Assembly (NCBI RefSeq): GCF_026262505.1
Contig: NC_067205.1
Span: forward strand, 22,973,585 to 23,037,584
Source of the DNA: Trichomonas vaginalis G3
Taxonomy: Eukaryota; Parabasalia; Trichomonadida; Trichomonadidae
Length of the DNA stretch: 64,000 nucleotides
Reading direction: 5' to 3'
Part shown: positions 9,878 to 20,897 of the stretch, one piece after another
Numbering within the stretch: position 1 is the stretch's first letter
How the letters are laid out: the number at the start of each line of letters is the position of its first letter
Notes under the pieces: generated by a model
What the model was told of the DNA's origin: nothing
What the model saw: only the letters and a program-made list of their open reading frames with translations
The model's database searches: none
Position numbers and translations under genes: made by a program

Positions 9878-10773
9878 CGTAAGAATCATACATTTTTTAC
9901 TTCATATGTTAAAAAAAATGATACAAAATCGTTCAATATTGTATGAATTCTTACGTTTACAAAAAAAGTCACACAACCCGTCAACATATACTACTTATGA
10001 GAATAAAATTTAACAGTTCATAGTTTTGTAATGATATGAGCTTACAGGTGTAATAAATATACGATAGGAATACACCTGTAAGCTCTTTTCGTAAACTTGC
10101 ACTTAGAGATCAGCATCGAAACAAAAAGTGCGAGCTTTTTACGAAAAGAACTTACAGGTGTAATAAATATACGATAGGAATACACCTGTAAGCTCTTTTC
10201 GTAAACTTGCACTCCCAAATTTTCGAAAAGTCACTTTTTTAAACGTCAAATGGAGTGGGTCTTCCTATCTCATCATCAACCCACTCCCGGCCCTATTTGA
10301 GTTTATGAACAAACTCAAATAGGGCCGTTAAACATAAAATTATATTACAGTGGCCGCCTATCTCTATTAGATAGGCGGCCACATTTCAACATCCTCAGAA
10401 ATGCGCTAAAATTCAAAATAATGGCAGCCACATATTTATATGTGGCTGCCATTCGATATTTACATTGTTTAAAACTTGTTTTTTCAGGTAACGACTATGA
10501 ATTTTGACGTTACCTGAAAAAACAAGTTTTAAACAATGTAAATCGCAAATTTACAAATACGATCACACAAAAGTATATTATCTTTCATTCTACGAAAGAC
10601 CTTCAAGGAAAGGTCTGTTTTCCTTATCTTTTGAGTGGGAGTCTCAAAACTTTTTGAAACTTCCATTCAAAAGATATGGAAAGCAGACCTTTTCTTTATT
10701 GAAATACGAAAGTTCCCCTCAATAAATTACATTACGATACATATCTTATAAAACTTTTGTTTTATAAGATATG
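9878..10773. repeat. Cluster of nine long, mutually different inverted repeats
   Basis: Hairpins follow one another about every 100 bp. Arms, left/right: 9878-9892/9940-9955; 10038-10052/10071-10085; 10141-10162/10181-10202 (one mismatch); 10252-10260/10279-10287; 10288-10304/10311-10327; 10350-10363/10369-10382; 10421-10435/10438-10452; 10458-10493/10508-10543 (36-bp perfect arms); 10607-10634/10667-10694 (imperfect, extending inwards); and 10740-10754/10759-10773. Two (10041-10102 and 10151-10212) belong to a 62-bp direct repeat; the others share no sequence. Several stems are GC-rich in an AT-rich setting. No open frame of note runs through them. The count above lists ten arm pairs because the 62-bp repeat is present twice. 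Confidence 0.95.
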
Positions 10774-11204
10774 CCGAATCTCAAAATACAGAAATTCAAA
10801 CATAATACGTATATCAATCATAAATATACCTTACACTCATATTACTATTACAGTTTATTTGTTCAAACAATTTTAATAAAATTCAATCTTTTTTAAATAC
10901 TACATCTATCTCATTTAAACATTCATAGAATCATCTACCTTGTCCTGCATATACACGTGCCTATAATGAAAATGAACTAATCTTATCATAAAAAAACATA
11001 TAAAATCTCTCAACATAAAAACTATGCAATATTTCTATAAACACATTATATATGTATAGTATAGCTATAGGTCTATATGATCATATATATATATTAAAGC
11101 TTAATTCCAAAATTTTTATCCAAACATTATCTTATATATCTGACCAAAATATTAGATTAAGCTGAAACTCATGGTATCCGCTATGTAGACCATGTGCTTT
11201 CATG
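10774..11204. other. AT-rich spacer, no gene seen
   Basis: About 430 bp of simple AT-rich sequence with runs of TATATA around 11040-11100. No open frame, RNA signature or repeat is recognisable. It separates the inverted-repeat cluster from the 122-bp array. Confidence 0.7.
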
Positions 11205-11830
11205 CTGTACCTGTCTTATGGTACAGATCTTTAATTTTTATACGTGTGCCAAATCGTGCCCGGTCAATCGTCGGTCACGAGTTGGACTAACTCTGTTGGT
11301 CTGCATGTGTCATTCCGGGAGACATTGCCTGTGCATGTCTCCCAGAATGAGACAATTTATTGCAATCAGAATACGATTGCAAAACTTTGACCGACAAGAG
11401 TGCATTGTGCACTCTTGTTGGTCTGCATGTGTCATTCCGGGAGACATTGCCTGTGCATGTCTCCCAGAATGAGACAATTTATTGCAATCAGAATACGATT
11501 GCAAAACTTTGACCGACAAGAGTGCATTGTGCACTCTTGTTGGTCTGCATGTGTCATTCCGGGAGACATTGCCTGTGCATGTCTCCCAGAATGGCATACT
11601 GTTCCGCATTCATAACTTGAATGCGGAACTTTGACCGACAAGAGTGCATTGTGCACTCTTGTTGGTCTGCATGTGTCATTCCGGGAGACATTGCCTGTGC
11701 ATGTCTCCCAGAATGAGACAATTTATTGCAATCAGAATACGATTGCAAAACTTTGACCGACAAGAGTGCATTGTGCACTCTTGTTGGTCTGCATGTGTCA
11801 TTCCGGGAGACATTGCCTGAAGATGGGAGA
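11205..11830. repeat. 122-bp tandem array built of three hairpins per unit
   Basis: The landmark CTGCATGTGTCATTCC starts at 11301, 11423, 11545, 11667 and 11789, an exact 122-bp period. Each unit has three foldbacks. H1 is GACCGACAAGAGTGCA facing its near-complement. H2 is GGGAGACAT facing ATGTCTCCC. H3 is a variable one of constant length. H3 is TTGCAATC/GATTGCAA in three units and GTTCCGCATTCA/TGAATGCGGAAC in the third; the sequence differs but pairing is kept. A further hairpin CTGTACC/GGTACAG (11205-11226) precedes the array. The same unit recurs inverted at 26288-26494 and as a relic at 51864-51935. Apparent open frames across it are by-products of the 122-bp period. Confidence 0.95.
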
Positions 11831-14648
11831 TCGGCCGCATATTCTTTTGATAAGAAAAGGAAAGAAAAAAATAGCAAGTTCATAAAAAGTGACCAAATTT
11901 TTTGAGATTGCATTAATCATTTTTGGAAAAATTAGTGTGCTGATATGTGACTGCTTTAAAAATCAATTGATTGTATGTCAAAAAAAGTGACGTTTATTTT
12001 TGCTTTTACGTTCATCTGATAGTAAAAACAGAACAAATCCCTAGGAATCATATGAACTAGTAGAAAACCAGCAATTTTATATAGATGGCATAACAGAATT
12101 TAGATTGTTTCAATAATCTTCACCATATTCCGCAATTTAAAACCAAGCATGCATTGTTTCCCGTATCTATCACTTGAATGAATAATATCGCTTAGAAATA
12201 ATGATGTTAATAACGTTAAATTGAAAAAATAAAATTTAAAAAAAAATTACGCACCTAATCCGCATGACTTTTGGATAAGAAATGAACCAACGTCCGAAAG
12301 AATTTGATAAATATAAACCGTAAAAATCCTTAAGATTATGAAGGAATATCCCCGAAATTAGCTCGTATAGCAACAATAACAGTCAATAGAATTAACTTCA
12401 ATTGTTGTAATGTAATTTATACCAAGAATCACTCCCTTAATACCGATTTATGCGCATCATGAGCACTTCCTATTTTATAAATAATCAAAAGGCAATATCG
12501 TGAAGAATATCTTAATACCATCTAATACCCTTTAATTTACTAAAATAAATGACTATTTTTACATATTTTTTAAATACAAGCATTTATTCAAGATAGAATG
12601 TATATTAATATTAATAGCATAAGCTATCAAAATAAATTTTTGTTATGTTTCATTGTTCTCTCTTACAGTTATAATGATTTTCTAAAATCTAAATTATTCA
12701 TAATCAAAATTTGAAAATACAATTATAAAATAGTTAATCTTCAAATTTAAACTTATTTTATCGATTTAAATTCTTTAAAATTGGTTTCATTTATGCAAGA
12801 AAAAGATTAAAAATAGAAAAACATTAAAAATTTCCAAAAAAATTATGAATTATAAAAATTATTGGTAAAAATAAAAGGATTGACATACATTTTTCTGATT
12901 TCATAAGAAATTTTGAAAATCAACACACAGAATGTTAGGTTCCACTCTCATGTTGCAACAGCATTCACGCAAAAGAACTTAGAAATCGTATAATATTTTT
13001 TTCAATTTCCTTTACTCTCTTTATAAAGTTTGCCTACAAGCAATGGTCCTTCCAATCAATTGATTTTTTGTTATACAAAAGCCAATAAATCGAATATTAT
13101 ATCTTCAGAAAAATTTTCAACGTTTCTATAACAAATACATAAGCATTCAACGGTCGATCATTCATCAGAAGAGATAATTAAAACAATACAAGGTGCATTG
13201 ATTTTCGTTCACTTAAAAATAATTTCGTATCGGTCCAGAAATTCACAGAATTGATGATTTTTGGGAGTCCTGTTGCTTTGAAATTATTCGCTTACAGTCT
13301 ATGAACTATTTTTTCACTATTAATTCAGATAGGGAAAATGAAATACACATATCATCATGATTATGTTTGATTTAGTTGTGGCATTGACTGTTAGAGCATT
13401 ACAGACAATGAACTATAAACCAATACATTACTTTGAAAATAAAATTTGATTTTTTTTTTTTACATAGCAAACATTATAGCATCATACATAAACATTTATG
13501 TGCATTTCATTATTTTCGGTATTTTTTTTTAAAATAGCAAGAAATGAAACTAGAAAACTCCAATAGAAAATAACGTATGTATAGTTAACCAAGACAGCAA
13601 TCGCTTAAGCATATTTACACCACTTATGGGATGTTTAATTGCAATTTTCTCAGAGACCTCATATCCTATCAATTTTTGTATAGCACAGAACGAATAGTTA
13701 ACCTTAATGAGATAATACGAGACACACACATCTGTAGAATTAAATTTTAACTTCAACTTGTGGTTACTCTTTATTTTGTTATTTCAATATTTTTTGAATT
13801 AGATCAAATGGCTAAGAAATAAAAGATAATATTAATACTTAATTGGTTTTAAATATGTTCTTAAATCTGTTTGTCATGTGTAAACTTTTCAAAAAGCAAT
13901 TGTTAAGATTCAAATTTTATCAAATGTGTAAAAATTGTAATGAAATTCGGTCATGAAAAATACAATAATATGCTGATATACCCCATTTGCAACATAAATA
14001 TCAATTTTTTACAAATTCAATACTGAAAAAATCATCACATCTTTGAATTTTTTTAACAACATAAATGATCGATTTTATTGCACTTTCGGGCAAACCATCC
14101 CAAATAGTGATTTTGAAACATAGCCAATAAACATAGATAATTTGATTATATGACGAATAACGTGTTTATCTTTATGACAATTATATTATACATAAATATT
14201 AAACTAAAAATATCTCAAAATCAAATCTCTCAAAAATTCAATCCTTATTTAGTCCTACTTTATCTCAATTTTATCTGACTGATTTTGATCGAATTAGAGA
14301 ATTCACAACATCATCCCAATATATTAATAAAATATTTTGAATTAATTCAATTTTATTATCAAGTGGACTTTACCTCAAAATCATATCACATCCAACAATC
14401 TCATTGATACCTCATTTATATGAATCATTCCAAAAATCAGACTTTTGAAATCTTAAGATTTGAGTTTATTTAATTTCTCCATTTCAATTTACATATCTAA
14501 TTTTTCGTAGATATATTGTTTTCCCAATATTTATCATATTTACCAGTTTTCCTCGATCACATAAAAAATCATTCTGACATACAGGCTCAATTTTTCTTGT
14601 TCTTTGAAATTTTGATAACCCATAGAAACATAAAATCAAAAATATATA
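11831..14648. other. Long AT-rich intergenic stretch, no gene seen
   Basis: About 2.8 kb with homopolymer runs and no convincing open frame. A 68-codon frame near 13550-13756 has no family resemblance and looks like chance. Two AAAAGTGAC motifs lie at 11885-11893 and 11983-11991 but no gene follows them closely. It forms the left flank of the large surface-protein gene. Confidence 0.7.
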
Positions 14649-17600
14649 ATGCAATTTCTCTTCGCGTTCTTTCTGCAAAAGACTTTATGTCTCCAACAGA
14701 TGCATTTAGAAACTGGCAAAGAGAAAGTTACTGAGAATTTCATTTTTCAAAACAATTTGAATGATTTTAAATTACCAATCTCTTTAAATAACCAACCAAG
14801 AGTTGGATTAGAAGATTCTGCTTCTTTAGAGCTTCAAGTCGTCCACCAATCAATCGATATAGCTAAAAATTATCATAATGGAGATGTTTTACCTATAAAA
14901 TTTACAGTCAAAAGTGCTTCGAAAGTAACAGTTACTTTCAACTTATACAAAGGATCAACTTTGATCAGATCATCTTTGAATGAAGAATTCAATTTTCAAA
15001 CAACACATTCAGAAACAAGACCGATTAACTATACAATTCCAGATCTTAGAACTGGAACTTATACATTAAAGCTTCTTGCCCAAAATACAAACGGTGATTC
15101 TGCTGAAAAGGCATTACCTCCGTTTTTCGTTGAATATTCAACAGTCATCAAAACACTCTTTGTCAAACCTAAATATTCAACAGGAGATAAGATTCTTTTC
15201 AAAGGTACCTTCCAGGAAGTAAGCAGTACTCAGGCAATTTATTTCGTAGTCAAGTTTGGTGAACATGGAAAAAAGATTCACTCTGAACAATATACTCCAA
15301 ATGGCCAAAGACAAGATTTCGTAATTGAAGCAATTGCAACAAATCCGGGTTCTTACAACTGCTCTGTTTACGCTATGATTGGTGACCGTGCAACTTCACC
15401 ATTCTATCGCTCAATTATTATTTCAGATAGACCAAAACTTGTAGTTACACCTAAATTTAATGGAAGTGAATTCGATGCAGGATCAAATCTTTCATTTAGC
15501 TTACTTTTAACTGATGATTCCAGAGGTAATATCATTTATGCAATCAATGGAAATGAAAGTTTCATCAACTATTCAGTTAATGGAAATGAAACAATCCCAT
15601 TATCAATTGATTTAGGCCAATCTTGTCCTTACAGAAAAGAACCATACTTACTCACTATCTACGCAAGAGATCAATATGGAATTCAAACTGCTGATCCAAA
15701 GTATTCATTAATTTTCCCAGTTCTTAGCAAGCCAAAGTTAGTTGACCTCCAGATACCATTAAGAGCCGATCCAGGCCAAGTTTTCAATTTAAATTTCACA
15801 GTTGACGACAAAGATAACGGAAAGAAACTTTACCTTTTTGCAAAAGGTTCTGGAACAGCAAATACCTTCCGTGAAAAGCTTGGGCCTGTAAAATCAAACG
15901 GCCAAAAAGGTCAAAAACATACCCTTGTATTCAATTATCCATCAGTATCAGACCGATATAATACATCTTTCACAGTTACAAGTAGATTAGATTTTATTGA
16001 AACTTCAACTGAAAATTCAGATTCAAATGCAATCAATTACAAAATTCTTTCATCCGAAGTTCCTAACTTAGAAGTTCAATGGCCAACAGATACAGTTTTT
16101 ACTTCTGATGAAAAGATTGAATTGGATCTCACAGGAACAGATGATAATAATGGTACAATTACATATTACTACAATGGTCGTAAATATAACAGCGATCCCT
16201 CTGCTCCCAGCAGATATGAAGCAAAAGTAAAGACACATATCGCTTTATCAATACCATCATATGTCACATATAGATCAGAGAATTCTGGACTTAATAATTT
16301 AACAATTGTACTCACAGATGATTTCGGTCTTCGATCCCAACCTGCAACACTTTTGTTTCACATCAGGAATAAATTAAATATCACCAGTGTTAATGTCCAG
16401 CCATTACTTTTAAGACAAGAAAACGAAAGCAAAGCAATTACCTTCACAGTAAACTATGACAATGTCGATCAAGGCAGAAATATTACTTTGTGCATTCAAG
16501 AAGGAACAGGACAAATCTACCATTGGGGTCAAAGAACCGAAAATGGAACGGGTCTTATAGTCCAAGGAACACAGGCAATAGCGTCTCACACCAACATGAA
16601 CTTCCCAATAACATTCTGGTTTGAAGATGATAATGTTCCTGATAGAAATACAAAGAATCGTGAATCCAACAAGTATGTTGTCTATGTCAATATCACAAGA
16701 ACCCCAAATATGACAAGTAACTGCCCATCACCAAGGTCATTCAATAGCATTAATCCATTAACAGTTTCAATGCTTATTAATGATGATACTAATGGTCATA
16801 TCAAGTTCTTCATTAATAGTGAAGATATCAATCAAGACTACTTTTACAACACAACAGATGGCGTTTCAAGAATCAACCCAACCATTACTTTCCCACCAGG
16901 AGATAAATTCAAGTATGGAAAATACAACCTCACATATTATCCTGTCGATGAATTCGGTGTCGATCCAATAGAACAGTCCAAGAAGAGGGACTGCCCAATT
17001 GAATACCGAAGTAAGCCAATACTTTCAAATTGCAGTCTGTCTAAGACACAAGCAGATAATGATGATATTGTATACGCTTCAGGAAAGATTATTGATTATG
17101 ATGTTGGAAAGACACTTTACATCTTCCAGCAGATTCAGGGCCAAAGTCCAATGATTATTGGTAATTTAACAACAGTTAAAGCTGGAGAAGTCCAGAGTTT
17201 CAACTTATCATTAAGGAATATTGTAATGCTTACATCTGGCTCTAAAACAATTGATATTTTTGTTTGTGATCACAACGAAACTACTGGCCTCGATCCACTC
17301 TCATTTTCAAACTATTCTCACCTTACAATCTTCATGGCAAATGATCCAGATATAATTGTCACCTTCCCAACAGAACAAATTTATTCGCCAGATGAAACAT
17401 TTAACATCATAATCAATGTAACAGCAGATCTTTCAGGAACCATAAAAATATATAACGCCTATCCATACAGTTGGTATTCCCCACAATCTACTATTAATTA
17501 CAATAAGTCTGGAATTTATACAGGAACATTCATTTGTCAAACTTCACAATATTCAACAAGTCAAACAGTATATGTTCTCGCTGTTGGCCAAAACAATACA

Positions 17601-20600
17601 AAATCTAAGATGTATCAATTTCCTATTAAAATTAGGAAAGCGCTGAAATTAGATTATGTTAAAATGAGTTCAAGAGTACTTTCTCCAGGCGAAACTTTGA
17701 CATTGAATCCAAAAATTATGTCAGGTTACTCTTCAGATATATATTACGCTACAGATATTTATGTATTTGTAAAGATCGGAGGCACACTTTATGACCCTGA
17801 AAAACGTCCAGATCATGATGCCCCTGATGACTATGCTTATTCAGTTTCTCCTCAAATACCACTTGATGCTAAATCTGCTAAAAATGTTAAAGTGGTTGTT
17901 TGGGCTCAGTATGAAAAAGATCCAAAGAACCCAGGTAAAAACTCTAAATCTAATGAATGGACATCCACAATTATAATCACAAAGACACCAGAAGTAGATT
18001 TCAACTTCCCAATGGAAACACAGTATTATGGTTATGATGATGAATTTAGAGCCAACGTTGTAATTTATGATGATTCAAAGGGAACAGTCAAAGTTACAGC
18101 TCGTCAACGTTATTCATATTATTCATACTATGGATATGATAATTATCACACATATACAATCTATACAACATCATATTCAACTTCTTCTAGTGGCAGTACT
18201 ACAACAGTTGATCTTAATTTCAAGATCAATAAAACAATCAAATATTCTTCCTCATTATACAACACTCTCTATTTCACGATTACAGTTACTGATGAATATG
18301 GCAAACAAGCAACATCATACGAAAAAACTTTCTATTTGATCAACAAGCCTGTTATTAACAGCTTCACATTTACAGACAAATCTGTGGCATTGCAAAAGTC
18401 ATACATTTCTGCAAAAGTCACATTTACTGACCTAGATGTATCTAAGTACTTATATTTCTATTACTCAATTAATGGAGCAGAATACAAATATGCAAATGAC
18501 TATATAACATCAAATGGAAAGCAACAAATAAACACACTTCAACTTTATATTCCATCTGATGCACCATTAGGTATGAAGAGTATATCAATCATGATTAAAA
18601 CTATAAGTAGTGGTAGGAATGCAAACTCAGAAGAATCATCAAACTCTATCATAATTACATTCAAGCCATCTTACACATTAGATAACCTTCCAGAAGATGC
18701 ACTTTATTCAGATGATGGATTAGTTCCAATCACAGGTACATTGAAGTGTGATGGATATGCTAAACTTATTTTAACTGTTGGTACAATTGAACTTAAACGA
18801 ATTATTCTCGATCCAAAAACATTGACAAATGGAAGGTTCAAAGATTCATTTAAAGTTCCAGCTGGATTAAGCTACGGAACAATCAACGTTTATTCAAAAC
18901 TTGTTGATTCTAATGATAATGAAGCTACCGCGAAATATACTTTATCATTCTTGCACAAGAATAAGCCAGTAATTACAGATTTGTCCTTATACAATGACGT
19001 ATTATCACCATATGGCCCATGGTCATTCTCTGTAGTATGTCAAGATCCTGATAATGGCAAGAAATTATATCTATATGGACAAATCGGAGATGAGGAACCA
19101 CTTCTATTCACAGATTATGGAGTTTCATCAATTGGAAGTAGTCAAACAATCTACGCGTCCACACCATATGGTACATTTACTCAGTTATATGGCAAACAAA
19201 CATTTAAGTTATGGTTGTCAGACACCAAGAATAGCACAATCAGAACAGGTCTAGGTGTTTCTGATATTTTCGCGAGAACAGTTATTTTCAGTTACGTTCC
19301 TGATTTTAGTGTAACATATCCAGACTCACATTATTACACTAGTGGTGCCACAGTTCAAGCAAGCTACACAATGAAGGATGATGGAAAAGTTACACTCAAA
19401 GTATATATTGATGAAGAAGAGATTAAGGATCTCGCTGAAGATATTGAACTTGATAATACAGAACGTACAGGAACTAAGAATATCAAGCTTCCTGATGACT
19501 TAACGTATGGAAAAGAACACAACATCATGCTAACTTATGTTGATCACTACGGCTTCCAACCATTAGGAGAATTCTTGTACTTCCATATTGTAAACCAACC
19601 GAACCTCACAAAGGCTTCATTTGTCAAGCCATTTGCTCTTCAGTCAGAAGTTATTGAATTTGAAGGCTATTTCAATGATTTTGATAAGGACAAATATCTT
19701 TATGTTTTCGTCCAGCTTGGTGACAAACTCATTTCATCTGAAACACAAAAGATCCAATCTAATGGAACTGCTAACCAAAAGTTCCAGTTCGGTTATGAGA
19801 TCCCAGGAAATGAATCTATTGGAAACAAAACAGTTACAATTTGGATGTTAGCTGAATCTAACTATTATCCATCATTAGATCCACTATTGAGTTCCAACAA
19901 GGTTGAATCAGTTCTTTTCATCACATACAAACCATCTCTTTCTCTTAAACCAATTGTTAAGAATATTTACAACGATGGCGATCAGATCACCATCATTGGT
20001 TCAATTAGAGCCAACTCCAATGTCAATATGCACTTCATGATTGACTCAGTTCTTCTCAATGATACAAAGAAGATCACAGTCAGCGAATCTCCACAAGAAT
20101 TCGAAGTCAAGGTTGGTATTCCAGTCAACTTCAAGCATGGCAAGCATAAAATGAATGTTTGGGCTGTCGATGTTAGTGGACAGAACACAAGCAACTTCGC
20201 TCTTGACTTCAACATCCAAAATCCACCAAAGCTCCTTAGTGTCAGCGTTGCTAAGGACAGAGTTAGAGTTGGTGGTAAACTGAAAGTTCTTGGTACAGTT
20301 CGTGATCCAGATGTTGGAAACAATATCTCATTCATAGTCAGTATTGATGAAGGAAAACAAGAACCGTCTTACACTCTTCAATCTGACTCCACAGTTCAAG
20401 ACTTCTCATTTGTCTACCAGATTCCACAATCTCTTGAAGTTGGAGATCATCAGCTCACACTTTTAGCTATTGACACAGATAATCTCGTATCTTCTCCAGC
20501 AATTGTTCAGTTCACTGTTTACAAGTCATCTGTTAATGATCCAGAGAATCCTAATGATCCTGATGAAACAGGTGGAGACAACGCAGATTCTAAGAAGGCC

Positions 20601-20897
20601 AATACAAAGAAGAAGAATAACGGTAATGTTGGTTTGATTGTTGGTATTGTTATTGTTGGTATTATCTTATTAGTTCTTTGTGTCTTGGCAGTTATCCTCT
20701 TAATCCAAAGAAAGAAGAATTCCCATCCAGACTCAGCCAGTGATAATTCTGATATAGAAGAACGTGAAACACAAATTTCTACTAACATCAGCTTAGAAGA
20801 AACAGCAACCAAAGATAATCCATTGTTCTCATCAGAGACAATCACACAGAACAATGATCCATTCTCTGATGAATTCGAAGAAAGTCAGAAACCTTAA
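14649..20897 (+). CDS. Large type I surface protein with tandem Ig/cadherin-like beta domains
   Basis: 2082 residues. A short hydrophobic N-terminus (MQFLFAFFLQKTLCLQ) is a likely, rather weak, signal peptide. The ectodomain (about 40-1970) is a long series of roughly 90-110-residue beta domains of two alternating kinds. One kind has a motif like FxxDxDxGKxLYxF (KDNGKKLYLFAKG, DPDNGKKLYLYGQ, DFDKDKYLYVFVQ). The other has YSSDE-type openings followed by a short NG(T/H)IxxxxN strand. Many N-x-S/T sites suggest N-glycosylation. One membrane span (about 1994-2020, GLIVGIVIVGIILLVLC) is followed by a basic stop-transfer and a 60-residue acidic tail with DNPLF and NDPFSDEF, possible endocytic sorting signals. 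It is likely an adhesion or cell-coat protein. The ligand is unknown. The 3' part is slightly GC-richer with preferred codons. Confidence 0.85.
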   Translation: MQFLFAFFLQKTLCLQQMHLETGKEKVTENFIFQNNLNDFKLPISLNNQPRVGLEDSASLELQVVHQSIDIAKNYHNGDVLPIKFTVKSASKVTVTFNLYKGSTLIRSSLNEEFNFQTTHSETRPINYTIPDLRTGTYTLKLLAQNTNGDSAEKALPPFFVEYSTVIKTLFVKPKYSTGDKILFKGTFQEVSSTQAIYFVVKFGEHGKKIHSEQYTPNGQRQDFVIEAIATNPGSYNCSVYAMIGDRATSPFYRSIIISDRPKLVVTPKFNGSEFDAGSNLSFSLLLTDDSRGNIIYAINGNESFINYSVNGNETIPLSIDLGQSCPYRKEPYLLTIYARDQYGIQTADPKYSLIFPVLSKPKLVDLQIPLRADPGQVFNLNFTVDDKDNGKKLYLFAKGSGTANTFREKLGPVKSNGQKGQKHTLVFNYPSVSDRYNTSFTVTSRLDFIETSTENSDSNAINYKILSSEVPNLEVQWPTDTVFTSDEKIELDLTGTDDNNGTITYYYNGRKYNSDPSAPSRYEAKVKTHIALSIPSYVTYRSENSGLNNLTIVLTDDFGLRSQPATLLFHIRNKLNITSVNVQPLLLRQENESKAITFTVNYDNVDQGRNITLCIQEGTGQIYHWGQRTENGTGLIVQGTQAIASHTNMNFPITFWFEDDNVPDRNTKNRESNKYVVYVNITRTPNMTSNCPSPRSFNSINPLTVSMLINDDTNGHIKFFINSEDINQDYFYNTTDGVSRINPTITFPPGDKFKYGKYNLTYYPVDEFGVDPIEQSKKRDCPIEYRSKPILSNCSLSKTQADNDDIVYASGKIIDYDVGKTLYIFQQIQGQSPMIIGNLTTVKAGEVQSFNLSLRNIVMLTSGSKTIDIFVCDHNETTGLDPLSFSNYSHLTIFMANDPDIIVTFPTEQIYSPDETFNIIINVTADLSGTIKIYNAYPYSWYSPQSTINYNKSGIYTGTFICQTSQYSTSQTVYVLAVGQNNTKSKMYQFPIKIRKALKLDYVKMSSRVLSPGETLTLNPKIMSGYSSDIYYATDIYVFVKIGGTLYDPEKRPDHDAPDDYAYSVSPQIPLDAKSAKNVKVVVWAQYEKDPKNPGKNSKSNEWTSTIIITKTPEVDFNFPMETQYYGYDDEFRANVVIYDDSKGTVKVTARQRYSYYSYYGYDNYHTYTIYTTSYSTSSSGSTTTVDLNFKINKTIKYSSSLYNTLYFTITVTDEYGKQATSYEKTFYLINKPVINSFTFTDKSVALQKSYISAKVTFTDLDVSKYLYFYYSINGAEYKYANDYITSNGKQQINTLQLYIPSDAPLGMKSISIMIKTISSGRNANSEESSNSIIITFKPSYTLDNLPEDALYSDDGLVPITGTLKCDGYAKLILTVGTIELKRIILDPKTLTNGRFKDSFKVPAGLSYGTINVYSKLVDSNDNEATAKYTLSFLHKNKPVITDLSLYNDVLSPYGPWSFSVVCQDPDNGKKLYLYGQIGDEEPLLFTDYGVSSIGSSQTIYASTPYGTFTQLYGKQTFKLWLSDTKNSTIRTGLGVSDIFARTVIFSYVPDFSVTYPDSHYYTSGATVQASYTMKDDGKVTLKVYIDEEEIKDLAEDIELDNTERTGTKNIKLPDDLTYGKEHNIMLTYVDHYGFQPLGEFLYFHIVNQPNLTKASFVKPFALQSEVIEFEGYFNDFDKDKYLYVFVQLGDKLISSETQKIQSNGTANQKFQFGYEIPGNESIGNKTVTIWMLAESNYYPSLDPLLSSNKVESVLFITYKPSLSLKPIVKNIYNDGDQITIIGSIRANSNVNMHFMIDSVLLNDTKKITVSESPQEFEVKVGIPVNFKHGKHKMNVWAVDVSGQNTSNFALDFNIQNPPKLLSVSVAKDRVRVGGKLKVLGTVRDPDVGNNISFIVSIDEGKQEPSYTLQSDSTVQDFSFVYQIPQSLEVGDHQLTLLAIDTDNLVSSPAIVQFTVYKSSVNDPENPNDPDETGGDNADSKKANTKKKNNGNVGLIVGIVIVGIILLVLCVLAVILLIQRKKNSHPDSASDNSDIEERETQISTNISLEETATKDNPLFSSETITQNNDPFSDEFEESQKP

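Larger units (their letters stand above)
1111..9990. mobile_element. Polinton/Maverick-like element, structural-gene part
   Basis: A compact block of twelve genes with short AT-rich spacers. It is recognised by a packaging ATPase, two capsid-sized proteins, cationic amphipathic small proteins and a phage-tail-fibre-like protein, a combination typical of trichomonad Mavericks. Nine genes read leftwards and three rightwards; two convergent pairs overlap by four bases at their stops. The genes seen all look open, so the visible part looks whole and young. The family's DNA polymerase B, integrase and protease genes are absent, so the element either continues beyond the left edge, past the tandem array, or is a partial copy. 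Exact ends are not certain. Confidence 0.8.

Noticed and set aside
9816-9960. CGTAA-containing sequences resembling ATTAACGTAAAC of the left array, as possible terminal inverted repeats of the virus-like element
   Set aside because: Similarity is limited to 5-7 bases and does not extend in either orientation.
10504-10725. 73-codon plus-strand frame in the foldback cluster
   Set aside because: It runs through two long inverted repeats and its translation has no family resemblance.
11194-11913. Several 70-120-codon open frames on both strands across the 122-bp array, and similar ones at 26297-26637
   Set aside because: They follow the period of the hairpin repeat and give the same peptide in shifted copies; they are by-products of repeat structure.
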